Part shown: piece by piece, positions 1 to 7,763 of the stretch
Layout of the letters: every line of letters starts with the position of its first letter
Numbering within the stretch: position 1 is the stretch's first letter
Assembly (NCBI GenBank): GCA_946539175.1
Contig: CAMNHH010000034.1
Location: forward strand, 1-16,037
Direction: 5' to 3'
Source: an uncultured Clostridia bacterium
Lineage (GTDB): Bacteria > Bacillota > Clostridia > Oscillospirales > Oscillospiraceae
Length of the DNA: 16,037 bases
The notes under the pieces: model-generated
Databases searched by the model: none
What the model was told of the DNA's origin: nothing
Seen by the model: only the letters and a program-made list of their open reading frames with translations
Position numbers and translations under genes: made by a program

Positions 1-2177
1 TTCTGTCCCCGTTTGACCTCCACCACGCCTTCGATGCTCCGCAGCCGGTTCATGACGCCGGTGAGCTGCTCCAGGCCCTTCACCTCGAAGGTGACGGTAA
101 AGCCGCAGCGGCCGCCGGGAAGCTCCTTGCCGATGATCTCCTTCATGCGGATCTGCTGGGAGGTCAGGGCCGAGGACACGTCCACCAGCAGACCGTCCCG
201 GTCCTCCGACAGCACCTCCAGGGTGGTGGCGAAGGGCTTCTCGCCGCCGGTGATCCAGGACACGTTGACCCAGCGGGCAGCCAGATCCGGGTTGTTGGCG
301 GCCCTGGCATTGGGGCAGTCCCGGCGGTGGATGGAGACCCCATAGCCCTTGGTGATGAAGCCCACGATGTCGTCCCCCGGCACCGGGGTGCAGCAGCGGG
401 AGAACTTGATCATGCAGGAATCGATGTCCTCCACGATAACGCCGGAATCCCGGTGGCGGTTCTGCTGGACGGGCTGGGAGATCTCCAGCACCTTGGTCTC
501 CTTGGGCGCGGCGGCGGAGCGGCTGGCCTTCAGCAGATCCTCCCGGATCTTGCCCACGGCCTTGGCGGAGGTGATGCCGCCGTAGCCGATGGCCGCGTAC
601 ATATCGTCCAGATTCTCGAAGCTCAGCTTCCGCAGCAGCTGGGGCCGCAGCTCATCGTCCTGCAGCAGGGCGGGGGAGATGTTCATGCGGCGCAGCTCGC
701 CCTCGAAGCTGGTGCGGCCCCGGGTGATGTTCTCCTCCCGCTTCTCCCGCTTGAACCACTGCTTGATCTTGGAGCGGGCCTGGTTGGACTTGCAGATATT
801 GAGCCAGTCCCGGGAGGGGCCCTTGGCGGACTTGGAGGTGAGGATCTCCACGATGTCGCCGTTGTGGAGCTTCACGTCGTAGCCCGCGATGCGGTTGTTG
901 ATTTTGGCGCCGATCATGCTGTTGCCCACGCCGGAGTGGATGGCGTAGGCGAAGTCGATGGCGGTGGAGCCGGCGGGCAGGGAGATCACCTTTCCCTTGG
1001 GGGAGAAGACGAAGACCTCGTCGTCGAACATATCCACCTTCAGGCTGTGGATGTAGTCCTCCGCGTCCGTCTCCTGCTGATCCTCCAGCAGACGGCGGAC
1101 CCACTCGAACTCCTTCTCGTTGCCGCTCTCGATGCCCTCCTTGTACTTCCAGTGGGCCGCCACGCCGTATTCGGCGGTCTCGTGCATCTCCTTGGTGCGG
1201 ATCTGCACCTCGAAGGGCACGCCCTCGTCCCCGATGACGGTGGTGTGGAGGCTCTGGTACATATTGGGCTTGGGCGTGGAAATGTAGTCCTTAAAGCGGC
1301 CCGGCACCAGCTTGAACATTTCATGGATGTGGCCCAGGACGTTATAGCAGTCGGAAATGCTGTCCACGATGACCCGGAAGGCGTAGAGATCGTAGAGCTC
1401 CTCCAGGGTCTTGTGCTGCTCCTTCATCTTCCGGTAGATGGAGTAGACGTGCTTGATCCGGCCGGAGATGGTGCAGGCGATGCCCACGGAGGCCAGCCGG
1501 TCGGAGATCCGCTTCCGGATGTCCGCCATAAAGGCCTCGGCCTCCTCCCGGTGGGCGTCCAGATAGTCCACCAGCTCCTTGTAGCCGTCGGGGTCCAGAT
1601 ACTGCAGGGCGCTGTCCTCCAGCTCCCATTTGATCTTCTGCATGCCCAGGCGGTGGGCCAGGGGGGCGTAGATGTCCATGGTCTCCATGGACTTGGTGAC
1701 CTGCTTGGCCTTGCTCTGGTACTCCATGGTCCGCTGGTTGTGGAGCCGGTCGCAGATTTTGATGAGCACCACCCGGATGTCCTTGGACATGGCCATGAAC
1801 ATCTTCCGCAGGTTCTCCACCTGCTGCTCCTCCAGGGTGGAGAACTCCACCCGGGTCAGCTTGGTGACGCCCTCCACCAGCTCCGCCACGGTGCGGCCGA
1901 AGAGGTTGGAGATTTCGTCAAAGGAGGCGGAGGTGTCCTCGATGCAGTCGTGGAGCAGGGCCGCCACGATGGCGTCGGTGTCCAGGCCGATCTCCGCCAC
2001 GATCTCCGCCACCGCCAGGGGGTGGATGATATAGGGGGAGCCGTCCTTCCGCTTCTGGTCCTTATGCTTCTCGTTGGCATACTGAACCGCCCGCTCCACC
2101 GCCTTCAGATCGGTGTTGGGGACGTAGGTGCGGATGGCCTGCATCATGGAATCGTAACGTGCCTGGAAGGTCTCCAT
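1..2177 (-). CDS. relA: Bifunctional (p)ppGpp synthetase/hydrolase, RelA/SpoT family (3' end outside window)
   Basis: Makes (p)ppGpp from ATP and GTP/GDP and hydrolyses it; a cytosolic stringent-response enzyme. The 725 visible codons start at the ATG at 2177, preceded by AGGAGG at 2185-2190. The N-terminal HD hydrolase has HDCIEDT at residues 76-82, so the metal site looks intact. The synthetase follows, with YDLYAFRVIV (262-271), RFKDYIS (294-300) and EVQIRT (323-328). The RFKD form, rather than ExDD, is the one found in bifunctional Firmicute enzymes. A TGS domain (about 385-445) and a C-terminal ACT domain near the window edge complete the family order. Family length is about 730-740 residues, so only some 10 residues are missing. 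It lies downstream of recJ on the same strand. In Bacillus apt separates the two; here there is only a 173-bp repeat-bearing spacer. I see no convincing promoter of its own. Confidence 0.96.
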   Translation of the reverse strand, partial: METFQARYDSMMQAIRTYVPNTDLKAVERAVQYANEKHKDQKRKDGSPYIIHPLAVAEIVAEIGLDTDAIVAALLHDCIEDTSASFDEISNLFGRTVAELVEGVTKLTRVEFSTLEEQQVENLRKMFMAMSKDIRVVLIKICDRLHNQRTMEYQSKAKQVTKSMETMDIYAPLAHRLGMQKIKWELEDSALQYLDPDGYKELVDYLDAHREEAEAFMADIRKRISDRLASVGIACTISGRIKHVYSIYRKMKEQHKTLEELYDLYAFRVIVDSISDCYNVLGHIHEMFKLVPGRFKDYISTPKPNMYQSLHTTVIGDEGVPFEVQIRTKEMHETAEYGVAAHWKYKEGIESGNEKEFEWVRRLLEDQQETDAEDYIHSLKVDMFDDEVFVFSPKGKVISLPAGSTAIDFAYAIHSGVGNSMIGAKINNRIAGYDVKLHNGDIVEILTSKSAKGPSRDWLNICKSNQARSKIKQWFKREKREENITRGRTSFEGELRRMNISPALLQDDELRPQLLRKLSFENLDDMYAAIGYGGITSAKAVGKIREDLLKASRSAAAPKETKVLEISQPVQQNRHRDSGVIVEDIDSCMIKFSRCCTPVPGDDIVGFITKGYGVSIHRRDCPNARAANNPDLAARWVNVSWITGGEKPFATTLEVLSEDRDGLLVDVSSALTSQQIRMKEIIGKELPGGRCGFTVTFEVKGLEQLTGVMNRLRSIEGVVEVKRGQ

Positions 2178-2196
2178 AGAGCAGCCTCCTTTCGTG

Positions 2197-2217
2197 AAGT
2201 AAAAAGTATGAAGTATG
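2197..2217. repeat. Heptamer tandem array, 3 units
   Basis: Three consecutive 7-bp units, AAGTAAA, AAGTATG and AAGTATG, lie directly upstream of the relA ribosome binding site (on the minus strand they read CATACTT). A fourth, degenerate unit may follow. The period matches the other arrays in this window although the unit differs. Confidence 0.6.
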
Positions 2218-2225
2218 AATGGATC

Positions 2226-2263
2226 ATTGAACGTTGAAAATTGTGGTGTTTTCAACGTTCAAT
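2226..2263. repeat. 15-bp perfect inverted repeat between recJ and relA
   Basis: ATTGAACGTTGAAAA at 2226-2240 is the exact reverse complement of 2249-2263, leaving an 8-base loop. It is not followed by a T-tract on either strand, so it is not a standard intrinsic terminator. It is AT-rich inside a GC-rich neighbourhood and its right arm runs into a heptamer array, which suggests it is part of a repeat element. An mRNA-stabilising or processing hairpin in a recJ-relA transcript is an alternative. Confidence 0.7.
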
Positions 2264-2279
2264 TCTCAATTTTCAATTC
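2252..2279. repeat. Heptamer tandem array, 4 units
   Basis: Four 7-bp units in register: TCAACGT, TCAATTC, TCAATTT, TCAATTC. The first overlaps the right arm of the neighbouring inverted repeat. The region is non-coding. Confidence 0.65.
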
Positions 2280-2301
2280 GTCCCAGTCGGGGGAAACCCG
2301 C

Positions 2302-2363
2302 GGCGGGCAATGCTTGCCGCTGCGGGCGCGGCGTCCTGGGGCAGGCCGCCCTACGGTCGGGCG
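2302..2363 (-). repeat. Small palindromic repeat, copy A plus partial second copy
   Basis: On the minus strand, 2324-2302 begins CGCAGCGGCAAGC and ends GCCCGCC. By hand count it matches 18 of 23 positions of the copy at 14090-14112 on the plus strand, and all five differences are transitions. It can fold as GGCAA-gca-TTGCC. A second partial copy reads CGCCCGACCGTAGGGCGGCC at 2363-2344, similar to CGCCCGCCTGTAGCGGC at the start of the 14090 copy. The recJ stop codon (2353-2351) falls within this partial copy, so the element may supply the last codons of recJ. Confidence 0.55.
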
Positions 2364-4435
2364 CCGCCCTTGGCGGCCCGCAGGGCGATGACGATGGGGC
2401 TGGCGTCCAGATCCACCTTGCGGCCGTCGCTGGTGATGCGGATCTCGCAGCAGCGGCGGGTTGTTTTCAGCTCGATCAGGCCCTGCTCGGCAAACACGTC
2501 CAGGCAGATTCTGGTGCGGCTCAGACTCAGACTCTGCGCCGCGCCCCGGGAGATCTTACGGCCCATGCAGGGGAAATTCTCCTGGAGCCGGGAATCCTGG
2601 CTGTTGGCGATCAGATAGCGCCACACCGCCACGAATTCGTTCCGGGTGGGCAGCAGGCGGGCCGCCTCGCCGGGCTCCAGATGCTCCCGGCGGGCAAAGC
2701 GGCGGTAGAGCCCCCGCTCGTCCTCGGTCTCGTCCCGCAGGAAGCGGCTCAGCCGCAGATCCACCACGTTCAGCTGCACGGAGCGGCTGCCCCGGAATTC
2801 GTTGATCTGGGGGGTGAAGGCCAGCTCCACGCTGTCCCCCACGGCCACACCGCTGCGCAGGGCGGTCTGGGAGAAGAAGATGGCGGGCAGGGTCTGGCCG
2901 TTCCGGCAGCGGAGCAGCAGCCGCAGGTGCTTGCCGCCGCCCACCTCGGAGAGCTGGAATACCACCGCGTCCACCAGGCAGAGCACCGGGATGGGGCAGC
3001 CGGTGCCGCAGGGCTCCAGTTGGTTCAGCTCCTGGATGTTCTCCAGGGTCAGCAGGGCCGGGTCCACGACGCAGTCCACCGCCAGGGCGGCGTTCGCCTG
3101 GCCGGAGGCCCGGAATTCCGCCGCCATTGCGGTGACGGCCCGGCGGAAGGCGGGGATATTCTCCCGTCTGATGGTGAAGCCCGCGGCCAGCTCATGGCCG
3201 CCGTAGCTCTCCAGCAGGCCGGAGAGCTGCCGCAGGGCGGCAAAGAGATTGAAGCCCCCGTAGCTGCGGGAGGAGGCCTTGCCCCGGTCTCCGTCCATGC
3301 AGATCAAAAAGGCGGGGCAGTTGTATTCCTCGGAAAGCCGGGAGGCCACGATGCCCACCACCCCCTGGTGCCAGGTCTCCCCGGCCAGGACGATGGCGGC
3401 GGGATGGGCGTCCGGTCCCAGCATGGCCACCGCCTGCTGGTAGATGCCGGCCTCCACCCGCTGCCGCTCCCGGTTGAGCCGGCACAGGGCCTCCGCCAGG
3501 ACCCGGCCCCGGGCCGGGTCTTCGGTCATAAACAGCTCCAGCGCCAGCTCCACCTGGCCCATGCGGCCCGCGGCGTTGATGCGGGGGGCCAGCAGATAGC
3601 CCACGGTGGAGGTCGTGACAGGGCCGCCGGCGCAGCCGCATTCCGCCATCAGGGCCGCAAGACCGGGGCGGGTCGGCCGGGCCAGGGCCTTCAGACCCTT
3701 CACCACCATGCTGCGGACCTCCCCCCGCAGGGGCATCACGTCCGCCACCAGGCCCAGGCAGAGCAGATCGGAAAAGCGCTCCAGAAGCCTCGCCTGGTCG
3801 CCGGAAATGGCGGCGGCCAGCTGGAAGGCGATGCCCACGCCGGAGAGATCCGTGTGGGGATAGCCGCAGCCGGGCTGATGGGGGTCCACCACCGCCACGG
3901 CCTGGGGCAGCTCCTCCTTGCACTCGTGGTGGTCGGTGATCACCAGGTCCATGCCCAGCCTCCGGCAGAGCTCCGCCTCCGCGTTGGCGGTGATGCCGCA
4001 GTCCACGGTGACGATCAGATTCACCTGCTGCTTGTAGAGCCAGCGGATGGCCAGCTCGTTGAGGCCGTAGCCCTCCTCCAGCCGGGCGGGGATATAGGGT
4101 GTGACCCGGGCGCCCATGTCCCGGAGGAACTCCGTCAGCAGGGCGGTGGAGGTGATGCCGTCCACGTCATAGTCCCCGAAGACGGCGATGTGTTCTCTTC
4201 TTGCCACCGCCAGGCGCACCCGGTCGGCGGCGGTCTTCATGTCCTTCATCAAAAAGGGGGAATTCAAGGGCGCGTCGCCCCGCAGATAGTCCCGCGCCGC
4301 CGCCGCATCCCCATAGCCCCGCGCAGAGAGGATCCTGGCGCAGAGGGGCCCGTAGCCCGCCTGCTCCAGCTCCCGCACCTGCTCCGCATCGAAGGACGAT
4401 ACGTTCCAGGCTCCGAATTTCACAATCATCCACAT
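2351..4435 (-). CDS. recJ: Single-stranded-DNA-specific 5'-3' exonuclease RecJ
   Basis: Cytosolic DHH-family exonuclease that resects 5' ends in recombination and repair. Of 694 residues, the N-terminal DHH domain carries DYDVDG (88-93), VDCGI (144-148) and DHH (168-170), the metal-binding motifs of the family. The DHHA1 domain has GGHELAAG (412-419), followed by an OB-like C-terminal region with conserved strands around QLNVVDLRL. Bacillus RecJ is about 786 residues; this one lacks the extra C-terminal domain. The start is uncertain: ATG at 4435, ATG at 4429 and GTG at 4423 are all in frame, none with a good ribosome binding site, and the promoter predicts a leader of only about 14 nt. The last residues (about GGARP) are encoded by what looks like a repeat element. 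It is followed by relA on the same strand, an order conserved in Firmicutes. Confidence 0.95.
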   Translation of the reverse strand: MWMIVKFGAWNVSSFDAEQVRELEQAGYGPLCARILSARGYGDAAAARDYLRGDAPLNSPFLMKDMKTAADRVRLAVARREHIAVFGDYDVDGITSTALLTEFLRDMGARVTPYIPARLEEGYGLNELAIRWLYKQQVNLIVTVDCGITANAEAELCRRLGMDLVITDHHECKEELPQAVAVVDPHQPGCGYPHTDLSGVGIAFQLAAAISGDQARLLERFSDLLCLGLVADVMPLRGEVRSMVVKGLKALARPTRPGLAALMAECGCAGGPVTTSTVGYLLAPRINAAGRMGQVELALELFMTEDPARGRVLAEALCRLNRERQRVEAGIYQQAVAMLGPDAHPAAIVLAGETWHQGVVGIVASRLSEEYNCPAFLICMDGDRGKASSRSYGGFNLFAALRQLSGLLESYGGHELAAGFTIRRENIPAFRRAVTAMAAEFRASGQANAALAVDCVVDPALLTLENIQELNQLEPCGTGCPIPVLCLVDAVVFQLSEVGGGKHLRLLLRCRNGQTLPAIFFSQTALRSGVAVGDSVELAFTPQINEFRGSRSVQLNVVDLRLSRFLRDETEDERGLYRRFARREHLEPGEAARLLPTRNEFVAVWRYLIANSQDSRLQENFPCMGRKISRGAAQSLSLSRTRICLDVFAEQGLIELKTTRRCCEIRITSDGRKVDLDASPIVIALRAAKGGARP

Positions 4436-4455
4436 CCATTATCTTTTTTTGTTTT

Positions 4456-4484
4456 ATTATAACACTGAAACGTTCATTTCTCAA
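4456..4484 (-). promoter_or_regulatory. Predicted sigma-A promoter for recJ
   Basis: On the minus strand there is TTGAGA (4484-4479), a 17-bp spacer and TATAAT (4461-4456). Transcription would start near 4449, giving a very short leader before the recJ ATG at 4435. Confidence 0.75.
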
Positions 4485-4499
4485 CTGTATTTTTCATGC

Positions 4500-4530
4500 A
4501 AAAAGCCTCCCGCGGCGGCGGGAGGCTTTT
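4500..4530 (-). terminator. Intrinsic terminator of the uracil permease gene
   Basis: A 13-bp perfect stem (AAAAGCCTCCCGC at 4501-4513 with its complement at 4518-4530) has a 4-base loop. On the minus strand it ends in a run of five T, 15 bp after the permease stop codon. Confidence 0.9.
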
Positions 4531-4544
4531 CGGCGGGCGAACGC

Positions 4545-5972
4545 TTACGCGTTCTTTTTCCGGCTCAGCAGCTTGTTCACCACAATGCCCAGGATCAGGG
4601 CGCAGGCCACGGTGCGGATTTCCACGGCGCCGATCTTCACGATCAGGCCGCCCACGCCGGTGATCAGGATCACGGAGGCGGTGAAGAGGTTGGCGTTCTC
4701 GTTCAGATCCACGTTCTGGAGCATCTTCAGACCGGAGACGGCGATGAAGCCGTACAGGGCGATGCAGACGCCGCCCATGACGCAGGAGGGGATGGACTCC
4801 AGGAAGGCGATGAAGGGGGACAGGAAGGAGATCAGGATGCACAGCAGCGCCGCGTACCAGATGGTGACGACGGAGGCGTTGCCGGTGATGGCCACGCAGC
4901 CGATGGACTCGCCGTAGGTGGTGTTGGGGCAGCCGCCGAAGACCGCGCCGGCCATGGAGCCCACGCCGTCGCCCAGCAGGGTGCGATGCAGGCCGGGATC
5001 CTTCAGCAGATCCTTCTCCACGATGGTGGACAGGTTCTTGTGGTCGGCAATGTGCTCGGCAAAGACCACGAAGGCCACGGGCACGTAGGCCGTCAGCAGG
5101 GTGACGAAGTAGCCGACGGTCAGCTCGGAGAAGGCGCCCTTGGCCTGCAGGAAGGTGAAGCGGGGCACAGACAGGAAGGAGGCCAGGCGCAGGGTGGAGA
5201 AGCACGCGGTGAAGGGCGCGAAGCTGATGACCTTCAGGGATTCCCTGCCGGTGGCCTCACCCACCAGATAGAAGACGCAGGCGCAGGCGTAGCCCGCCAG
5301 GATGCCCAGGATGAAGGGGATCAGCCGGGCCATCTTCTTGCCGAAGGTGGCGAACAGCACGGTGGTGAACAGGGTGATCAGGCCGCAGGCCAGGCAGACG
5401 TAGACGGAGCCGGTGGCCTCGTCCACCAGGTTCTCCACGATGGTGGGGATGCCGCTGCGGAGCTCGATGCTGTACTCCATGACCTGGGTGGTGACGGAGC
5501 TCTTCAGCAGATCCGCGATGGCGTTGGGGGCCAGAGACAGGCCGATGATGGCCACGGTGGGGCCGATGACCACGGGGGGCATCAGCCTGTTGAGCCAGTC
5601 GGTGCCCAGGGTCTTGGCGAAGGCCGCCAGAATCACATAGACCAGACCCGCCAGCACCGCGCCCAGGATCAGACCCAGGTAGCCCAGGGCCATGGTGGCC
5701 GCGCCGGCGAAGGCAGAGCACATGGAGCCGATGAAGGCGAAGGAGGATCCCAGGAAGACGGGGCTCTTGGAGCGGGTGAAGAGCAAATAGATGATGGTGC
5801 CGACGCCGGCGCCGCAGAGGGCGGCGGCGGGGTCCATATTGCTGCCCATGGCGCCGTTGACCACGGCGGGGACCGCCAGGGTGGCGGCCATAATGGCCAG
5901 CACCTGCTGGAGGGCGAAGATGACGCGCTGGGAGATCTTGGGCTTGTCTTTGATGCCGTAAATGAGCTTCAT
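4545..5972 (-). CDS. uraA: Uracil permease, NCS2 (UraA) family
   Basis: Inner-membrane nucleobase:proton symporter. From the ATG at 5972 (GAGAGGAAAACT directly upstream) it has 475 residues. An earlier in-frame ATG at 6128 lies upstream of the predicted transcription start and was rejected. It is hydrophobic throughout, as expected for 12-14 membrane segments. Uracil-type motifs are AEHIADHKNL (305-314), matching the EHIGDH region of E. coli UraA with its substrate-binding Glu, and GGCPNTTYGESIG (346-358), matching PPNTTYGENIG with the second Glu. It is some 45 residues longer than E. coli UraA, with the extra length around residues 155-260. NTTYGE favours uracil over xanthine or urate, but specificity is inferred. 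A leader with a terminator precedes it, suggesting attenuation by pyrimidine status. Confidence 0.92.
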   Translation of the reverse strand: MKLIYGIKDKPKISQRVIFALQQVLAIMAATLAVPAVVNGAMGSNMDPAAALCGAGVGTIIYLLFTRSKSPVFLGSSFAFIGSMCSAFAGAATMALGYLGLILGAVLAGLVYVILAAFAKTLGTDWLNRLMPPVVIGPTVAIIGLSLAPNAIADLLKSSVTTQVMEYSIELRSGIPTIVENLVDEATGSVYVCLACGLITLFTTVLFATFGKKMARLIPFILGILAGYACACVFYLVGEATGRESLKVISFAPFTACFSTLRLASFLSVPRFTFLQAKGAFSELTVGYFVTLLTAYVPVAFVVFAEHIADHKNLSTIVEKDLLKDPGLHRTLLGDGVGSMAGAVFGGCPNTTYGESIGCVAITGNASVVTIWYAALLCILISFLSPFIAFLESIPSCVMGGVCIALYGFIAVSGLKMLQNVDLNENANLFTASVILITGVGGLIVKIGAVEIRTVACALILGIVVNKLLSRKKNA

Positions 5973-6023
5973 AGTTTTCCTCTCTTTCTCTTCTCTGATC
6001 GGGACTTGGTGTGGGGCACGCCC

Positions 6024-6061
6024 AAAAGAAAAAACGTACCCTGTCATCGGACGGGTACGTT
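6024..6061 (-). terminator. Leader (attenuator) terminator upstream of uraA
   Basis: On the minus strand AACGTACCC (6041-6033 when read on the complement) pairs with GGGTACGTT in a 9-bp perfect stem around an 11-base loop; the loop can add GTC/GAC pairs. TTTTCTTTT follows. It lies about 50-90 nt into the transcript and about 50 bp before the uraA start, so it must be read through for expression. A GC-rich hairpin at 6073-6090 and an alternative pairing of GGCGG (6072-6076) with CCGCC (6097-6101) lie just upstream and could be the switching part. I do not recognise a purine riboswitch core or a clean PyrR-binding consensus. Confidence 0.8.
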
Positions 6062-6118
6062 CAGCGTGATGGGCGGTCCGGGACGGCCGCGCAAGCCCGC
6101 CTTTCAGACTTCCCACGG

Positions 6119-6147
6119 AGTATATCACGCCACGCCCCGGCTGTCAA
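6119..6147 (-). promoter_or_regulatory. Predicted sigma-A promoter for uraA
   Basis: Minus-strand TTGACA (6147-6142), a 17-bp spacer and TATACT (6124-6119). The start would be near 6112, leaving a leader of about 140 nt that contains the attenuator. Confidence 0.85.
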
Positions 6148-6194
6148 GACCTGTTTTGGAAAAAGCCCTTGGGGCCCGATTATTGAAAAAACCG

Positions 6195-6223
6195 TTGCCA
6201 TTCCGGAGCCAAAGCGTTATAAT
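6195..6223 (+). promoter_or_regulatory. Predicted sigma-A promoter for malQ-greA
   Basis: TTGCCA (6195-6200), a 17-bp spacer and TATAAT (6218-6223), about 45 bp before the malQ start. It is divergent from the uraA promoter, with 47 bp between the two -35 boxes. I see no terminator in the malQ leader. Confidence 0.8.
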
Positions 6224-6275
6224 ATATGGTACAGACCAAAAAACGCGCCCGGCGCATATGACGAGGTGAAGGCAC

Positions 6276-7763
6276 ATGAAACGCGAAAGCGGCATCCTAC
6301 TGCACATCTCCTCCCTGCCCACCCAATACGGCATCGGCACCCTGGGGGAGGAGGCCTATCGGTTCATCGACTTTTTGAAGGCCGCGGGCCAGAGCTACTG
6401 GCAGGTTCTGCCCATCGGCCCCACCAGCTACGGCGACAGCCCCTACCAGAGCTGCTCCGTCTACGCGGGCAATCCCTACTTCGTGGATCTGGACGCGCTG
6501 CTGCGGGAGGGCATCCTGGAGCCGGAGGATCTGGAGGGCTGCTATTGGGGCGAGCCGGGCCGGGTGGACTACGGTGCCATGTACTACTACCGCCTGCCCC
6601 TGCTGGAGCGGGCCTACGCCCGGGGCAAGACGCTGCGGAAGCAGGGCTTCGCCGCCTTCCGGGCCGCCAATCCCTGGGTGGAGGACTACGCCCTCTTTAT
6701 GGCGCTGAAGCGGAAATACGGCGGCCTGCCCTGGAACCAGTGGCCGGAAAAGACCGCCCGCCGGGATCCGGAGGCCCTGGAGCGGGCCCGGGAGGCGCTG
6801 AAGGAGGACGTCTCCTGCTACGCCTTTACCCAGTACCTCTTCTACGAGCAGTGGGACCGGCTCCAGGCCCACGCCAAAAAGCAGGGCATCCGCATCATCG
6901 GGGACATTCCCATCTACGTGACCATGGACTCCTGCGACGTGTGGATGAACCCGGAGCTCTTCCAGCTGGATGAGACCGGCTGCCCCACCGGCGTGGCGGG
7001 CTGTCCCCCCGACGGTTTCTCCGCCGACGGCCAGCTCTGGGGCAACCCCCTCTACGACTGGGACAGGCATGAACAGACCGGCTTCGCCTGGTGGCAGGAG
7101 CGGGTCCGGGCCTCCGCCCGCTTCTTTGACGTGATCCGCATTGATCACTTCCGGGGTCTGGAGAGCTACTGGGCCGTGCCCTACGGGGAGGAGACCGCCC
7201 GGAACGGCAAGTGGGTCAAGGGACCCGGCATGAAGCTGGTGAACGCCCTGCGGAAGGGGGTGCCGGAGGTGGAATTCATCGCGGAGGATCTGGGCTACCA
7301 GACCCCCGAGGTGGTGGAGCTGCTGAAGGACTCCGGCTTCCCGGGGATGAAGGTGCTGGAATTCGCCTTCTACGGAGACAACGGGGACTATCTGCCCCAC
7401 AACCATGTGGTGAACTCCATCTGCTACACCGGCACCCACGACAATCTGACCCTGGCCCAGTGGCTGGACGAGGAGTCGGAGGAAACCGTGGAGAAGGCCG
7501 TGAAGTACCTGGGCCTCACCCGGCAGGAGGGCTATATCCGGGGCATGATCCGGGGCGGCATGAGTTCCGTGGCCCGGCTCTTCGTGGCCCAGCTGCAGGA
7601 TTGGCTGGAGCTGGGGGCCGAGGCCCGGATGAACGCCCCCGGGGAGCTGAGCACCAAAAATTGGAGCTGGCGGCTGACAGAGCTGCCCGACGGGAAGCTG
7701 GCCGCCGAAATTCTGGAAATGACCAAACGCTTCGCGAGAACAGGAGAACCCACCCATGCATGA
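6276..7763 (+). CDS. malQ: 4-alpha-glucanotransferase (amylomaltase, GH77)
   Basis: Cytosolic enzyme that transfers alpha-1,4-glucan segments between maltodextrins, releasing glucose; part of glycogen/maltodextrin use. The 495 residues match the usual length (about 500). GH77 landmarks are GTLG near the N-terminus, PIGPTSYGDSPYQ (46-58), GDIPIYV (209-215) and DVWMNPELFQLD (221-232). The catalytic residues are Asp290 in VIRIDHFRG (nucleophile), Glu337 in IAEDLG (acid/base) and Asp389 in GTHDN, close to the spacing in Thermus amylomaltase. GAGGTG at 6263-6268 supports the start. The end overlaps greA by 8 bp, so the two are almost certainly one transcript from the promoter at 6195. No other glycogen gene is in the window. 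Confidence 0.97.
   Translation: MKRESGILLHISSLPTQYGIGTLGEEAYRFIDFLKAAGQSYWQVLPIGPTSYGDSPYQSCSVYAGNPYFVDLDALLREGILEPEDLEGCYWGEPGRVDYGAMYYYRLPLLERAYARGKTLRKQGFAAFRAANPWVEDYALFMALKRKYGGLPWNQWPEKTARRDPEALERAREALKEDVSCYAFTQYLFYEQWDRLQAHAKKQGIRIIGDIPIYVTMDSCDVWMNPELFQLDETGCPTGVAGCPPDGFSADGQLWGNPLYDWDRHEQTGFAWWQERVRASARFFDVIRIDHFRGLESYWAVPYGEETARNGKWVKGPGMKLVNALRKGVPEVEFIAEDLGYQTPEVVELLKDSGFPGMKVLEFAFYGDNGDYLPHNHVVNSICYTGTHDNLTLAQWLDEESEETVEKAVKYLGLTRQEGYIRGMIRGGMSSVARLFVAQLQDWLELGAEARMNAPGELSTKNWSWRLTELPDGKLAAEILEMTKRFARTGEPTHA

Noticed and set aside
327..2237. Long plus-strand open frame opposite relA
   Set aside because: It mirrors relA codons, is rich in Gly, His, Val, Leu and Asp, matches no family, and arises from high third-position GC.
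5973..6112. Purine riboswitch in the uraA leader
   Set aside because: The conserved junction and loop sequences of the purine aptamer are not visible; only the terminator and GC-rich hairpins can be supported.
2234..6269. Two long plus-strand open frames opposite recJ and uraA (2234-4462 and 4449-6269)
   Set aside because: Both are low-complexity Gly/His/Gln/Asp-rich shadow translations of clearly conserved genes and run through promoters and terminators.
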